In this document: piece after piece, positions 5,405 to 5,932 of the stretch
Numbering within the stretch: the stretch's first letter is position 1
Layout of the letters: the number at the start of each line of letters is the position of its first letter
Assembly (NCBI GenBank): GCA_028822575.1
Contig: JAPKDN010000212.1
Span: forward strand, 1-5,932
Reading direction: 5' to 3'
DNA length: 5,932 nucleotides
Origin: Alphaproteobacteria bacterium
Lineage (GTDB): Bacteria > Pseudomonadota > Alphaproteobacteria > Thalassobaculales > Thalassobaculaceae
The notes under the pieces: generated by a model
Seen by the model: the letters and a program-made list of their open reading frames with translations, nothing else
What the model was told of the DNA's origin: nothing
Databases searched by the model: none
Position numbers and translations under genes: made by a program

Positions 5405-5932
5405 CTCGCGCGGGTCGAGGCGGTTCTTGGCCTGTGGGTCAAGACGCTGAAGATTTGCACCATGGGCAACGAGCGGTGCACGGCCGTTAACCTCAAGGAA
5501 TGCATCTGTGCCGCTAAGGGCCGGGTTGCCTGAATCAACACGGGCTTCCTCGATCGCGCCGGCGACGAGATGCACACCGCGATGGAGTCTGAACCGCGGA
5601 TTAGCGCCTATGAGGACTGGAACGTTGATACCGGCTTCGCCAATACCGCCTGGGTCCCGTCGCCAACTGGCACGACGCATTACCACCAGATTGACGTAAA
5701 AGCGTTCTAGGACGGGTTGGAGACTCGCGACCGGGCCAACCTGAATGATACTCTATAGAACCCGCTCGCTACCAAGGCGGACTAGTCGGCCGAGGAGATC
5801 CAGCGGGAACTGGACAACAACGCCCAGGGCATTCTCTGCTACGTGGTGCGCTGGATCGACCAGGGGGCGGCTGTTCCAAGGTGTTGGATATCAATGATGT
5901 TGGTCTGATTGAGGACCGCGCGATATAGCGTA
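5405..5932 (+). pseudogene. glcB: Internal fragment of malate synthase G, heavily degraded
   Basis: Reading + from 5405 gives [92 protein letters not shown] and YVVRWIDQG, then after a 1-base loss near 5867 [18 protein letters not shown]. This is the collinear active-site half of malate synthase G (glyoxylate + acetyl-CoA to malate; family about 720 aa). It cannot work: in-frame stops lie at 5531 (TGA), 5708, 5756 and 5783 (TAG), and another TAG at 5926 after the frameshift. The 5783 TAG stands where the family has Trp (NWS). Segments of about 11 residues (near 5597), about 38 (near 5638) and about 4 (in THYHQ) are missing. The N-terminal half is absent; the 3' part runs off the window. The metal-ligand Glu (E427 in E. 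coli GlcB) is Asn here (5468-5470), while the D455 equivalent survives (5552-5554). Confidence 0.9.

Noticed and set aside
5384..5686. A 100-aa minus-strand ORF over the glcB remnant
   Set aside because: It is the antisense shadow of the malate synthase fragment. Only its last few residues, next to the junction, may belong to the FAD oxidoreductase remnant.
5708..5785. Several in-frame TAG codons in the glcB fragment, suggesting amber recoding
   Set aside because: A TGA also interrupts the frame, a frameshift and large deletions are present, a metal ligand is changed, and the intact genes in the window need no TAG readthrough. Pseudogene decay explains all of it.

Overview
The window looks like a GC-rich proteobacterial chromosome segment. 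Alphaproteobacteria are the best guess, from overall protein character and from the look of the malate synthase and FAD-oxidoreductase remnants; this is an impression from memory, not a search result. Two intact operon pieces converge on a 299-bp non-coding gap, and the right end is a graveyard of two broken genes.

Left part (1-2632, + strand): the C-terminal half of a HyuA-type subunit (hydantoinase A / oxoprolinase family) overlaps by 4 bp (ATGA) a complete 541-residue HyuB-type subunit. Together they should form an ATP-dependent amide- or lactam-ring-opening enzyme, or a related carboxylase-like enzyme. The substrate cannot be read from the sequence.

Middle gap (2633-2931): no convincing gene. 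It holds a 15-nt inverted repeat with an inner stem, a competing 7-bp perfect hairpin, and a T5 run on the minus strand. A terminator or structured element for the minus-strand operon is plausible.

Minus-strand operon (2932-4888): two tandem, divergent TauD/TfdA-family Fe(II)/2-oxoglutarate dioxygenases (292 and 338 aa), each with its His-x-Asp...His triad and 2-oxoglutarate-binding Arg. Upstream is a 119-bp gap with a 22-bp perfect-arm dyad (TATTAC-N10-GTAATA), a candidate operator.

Right part (5008-5932): directly upstream of the dioxygenases, on the same strand, lies the C-terminal remnant of a DAO-type FAD-dependent oxidoreductase, broken by a 1-base frameshift and an in-frame stop. Within about 20 bp it is joined to an opposite-strand internal fragment of malate synthase G (glcB) carrying four in-frame stops, several internal deletions, a frameshift and a further stop. 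No open-frame gene call would reveal this malate synthase fragment.

Inference on how it fits together: an FAD amine/amino-acid oxidase, two 2OG dioxygenases and a HyuAB enzyme would suit catabolism of a small nitrogen- or sulfur-containing organic compound, with the oxidase step now lost. This grouping is a hypothesis from neighbourhood only.
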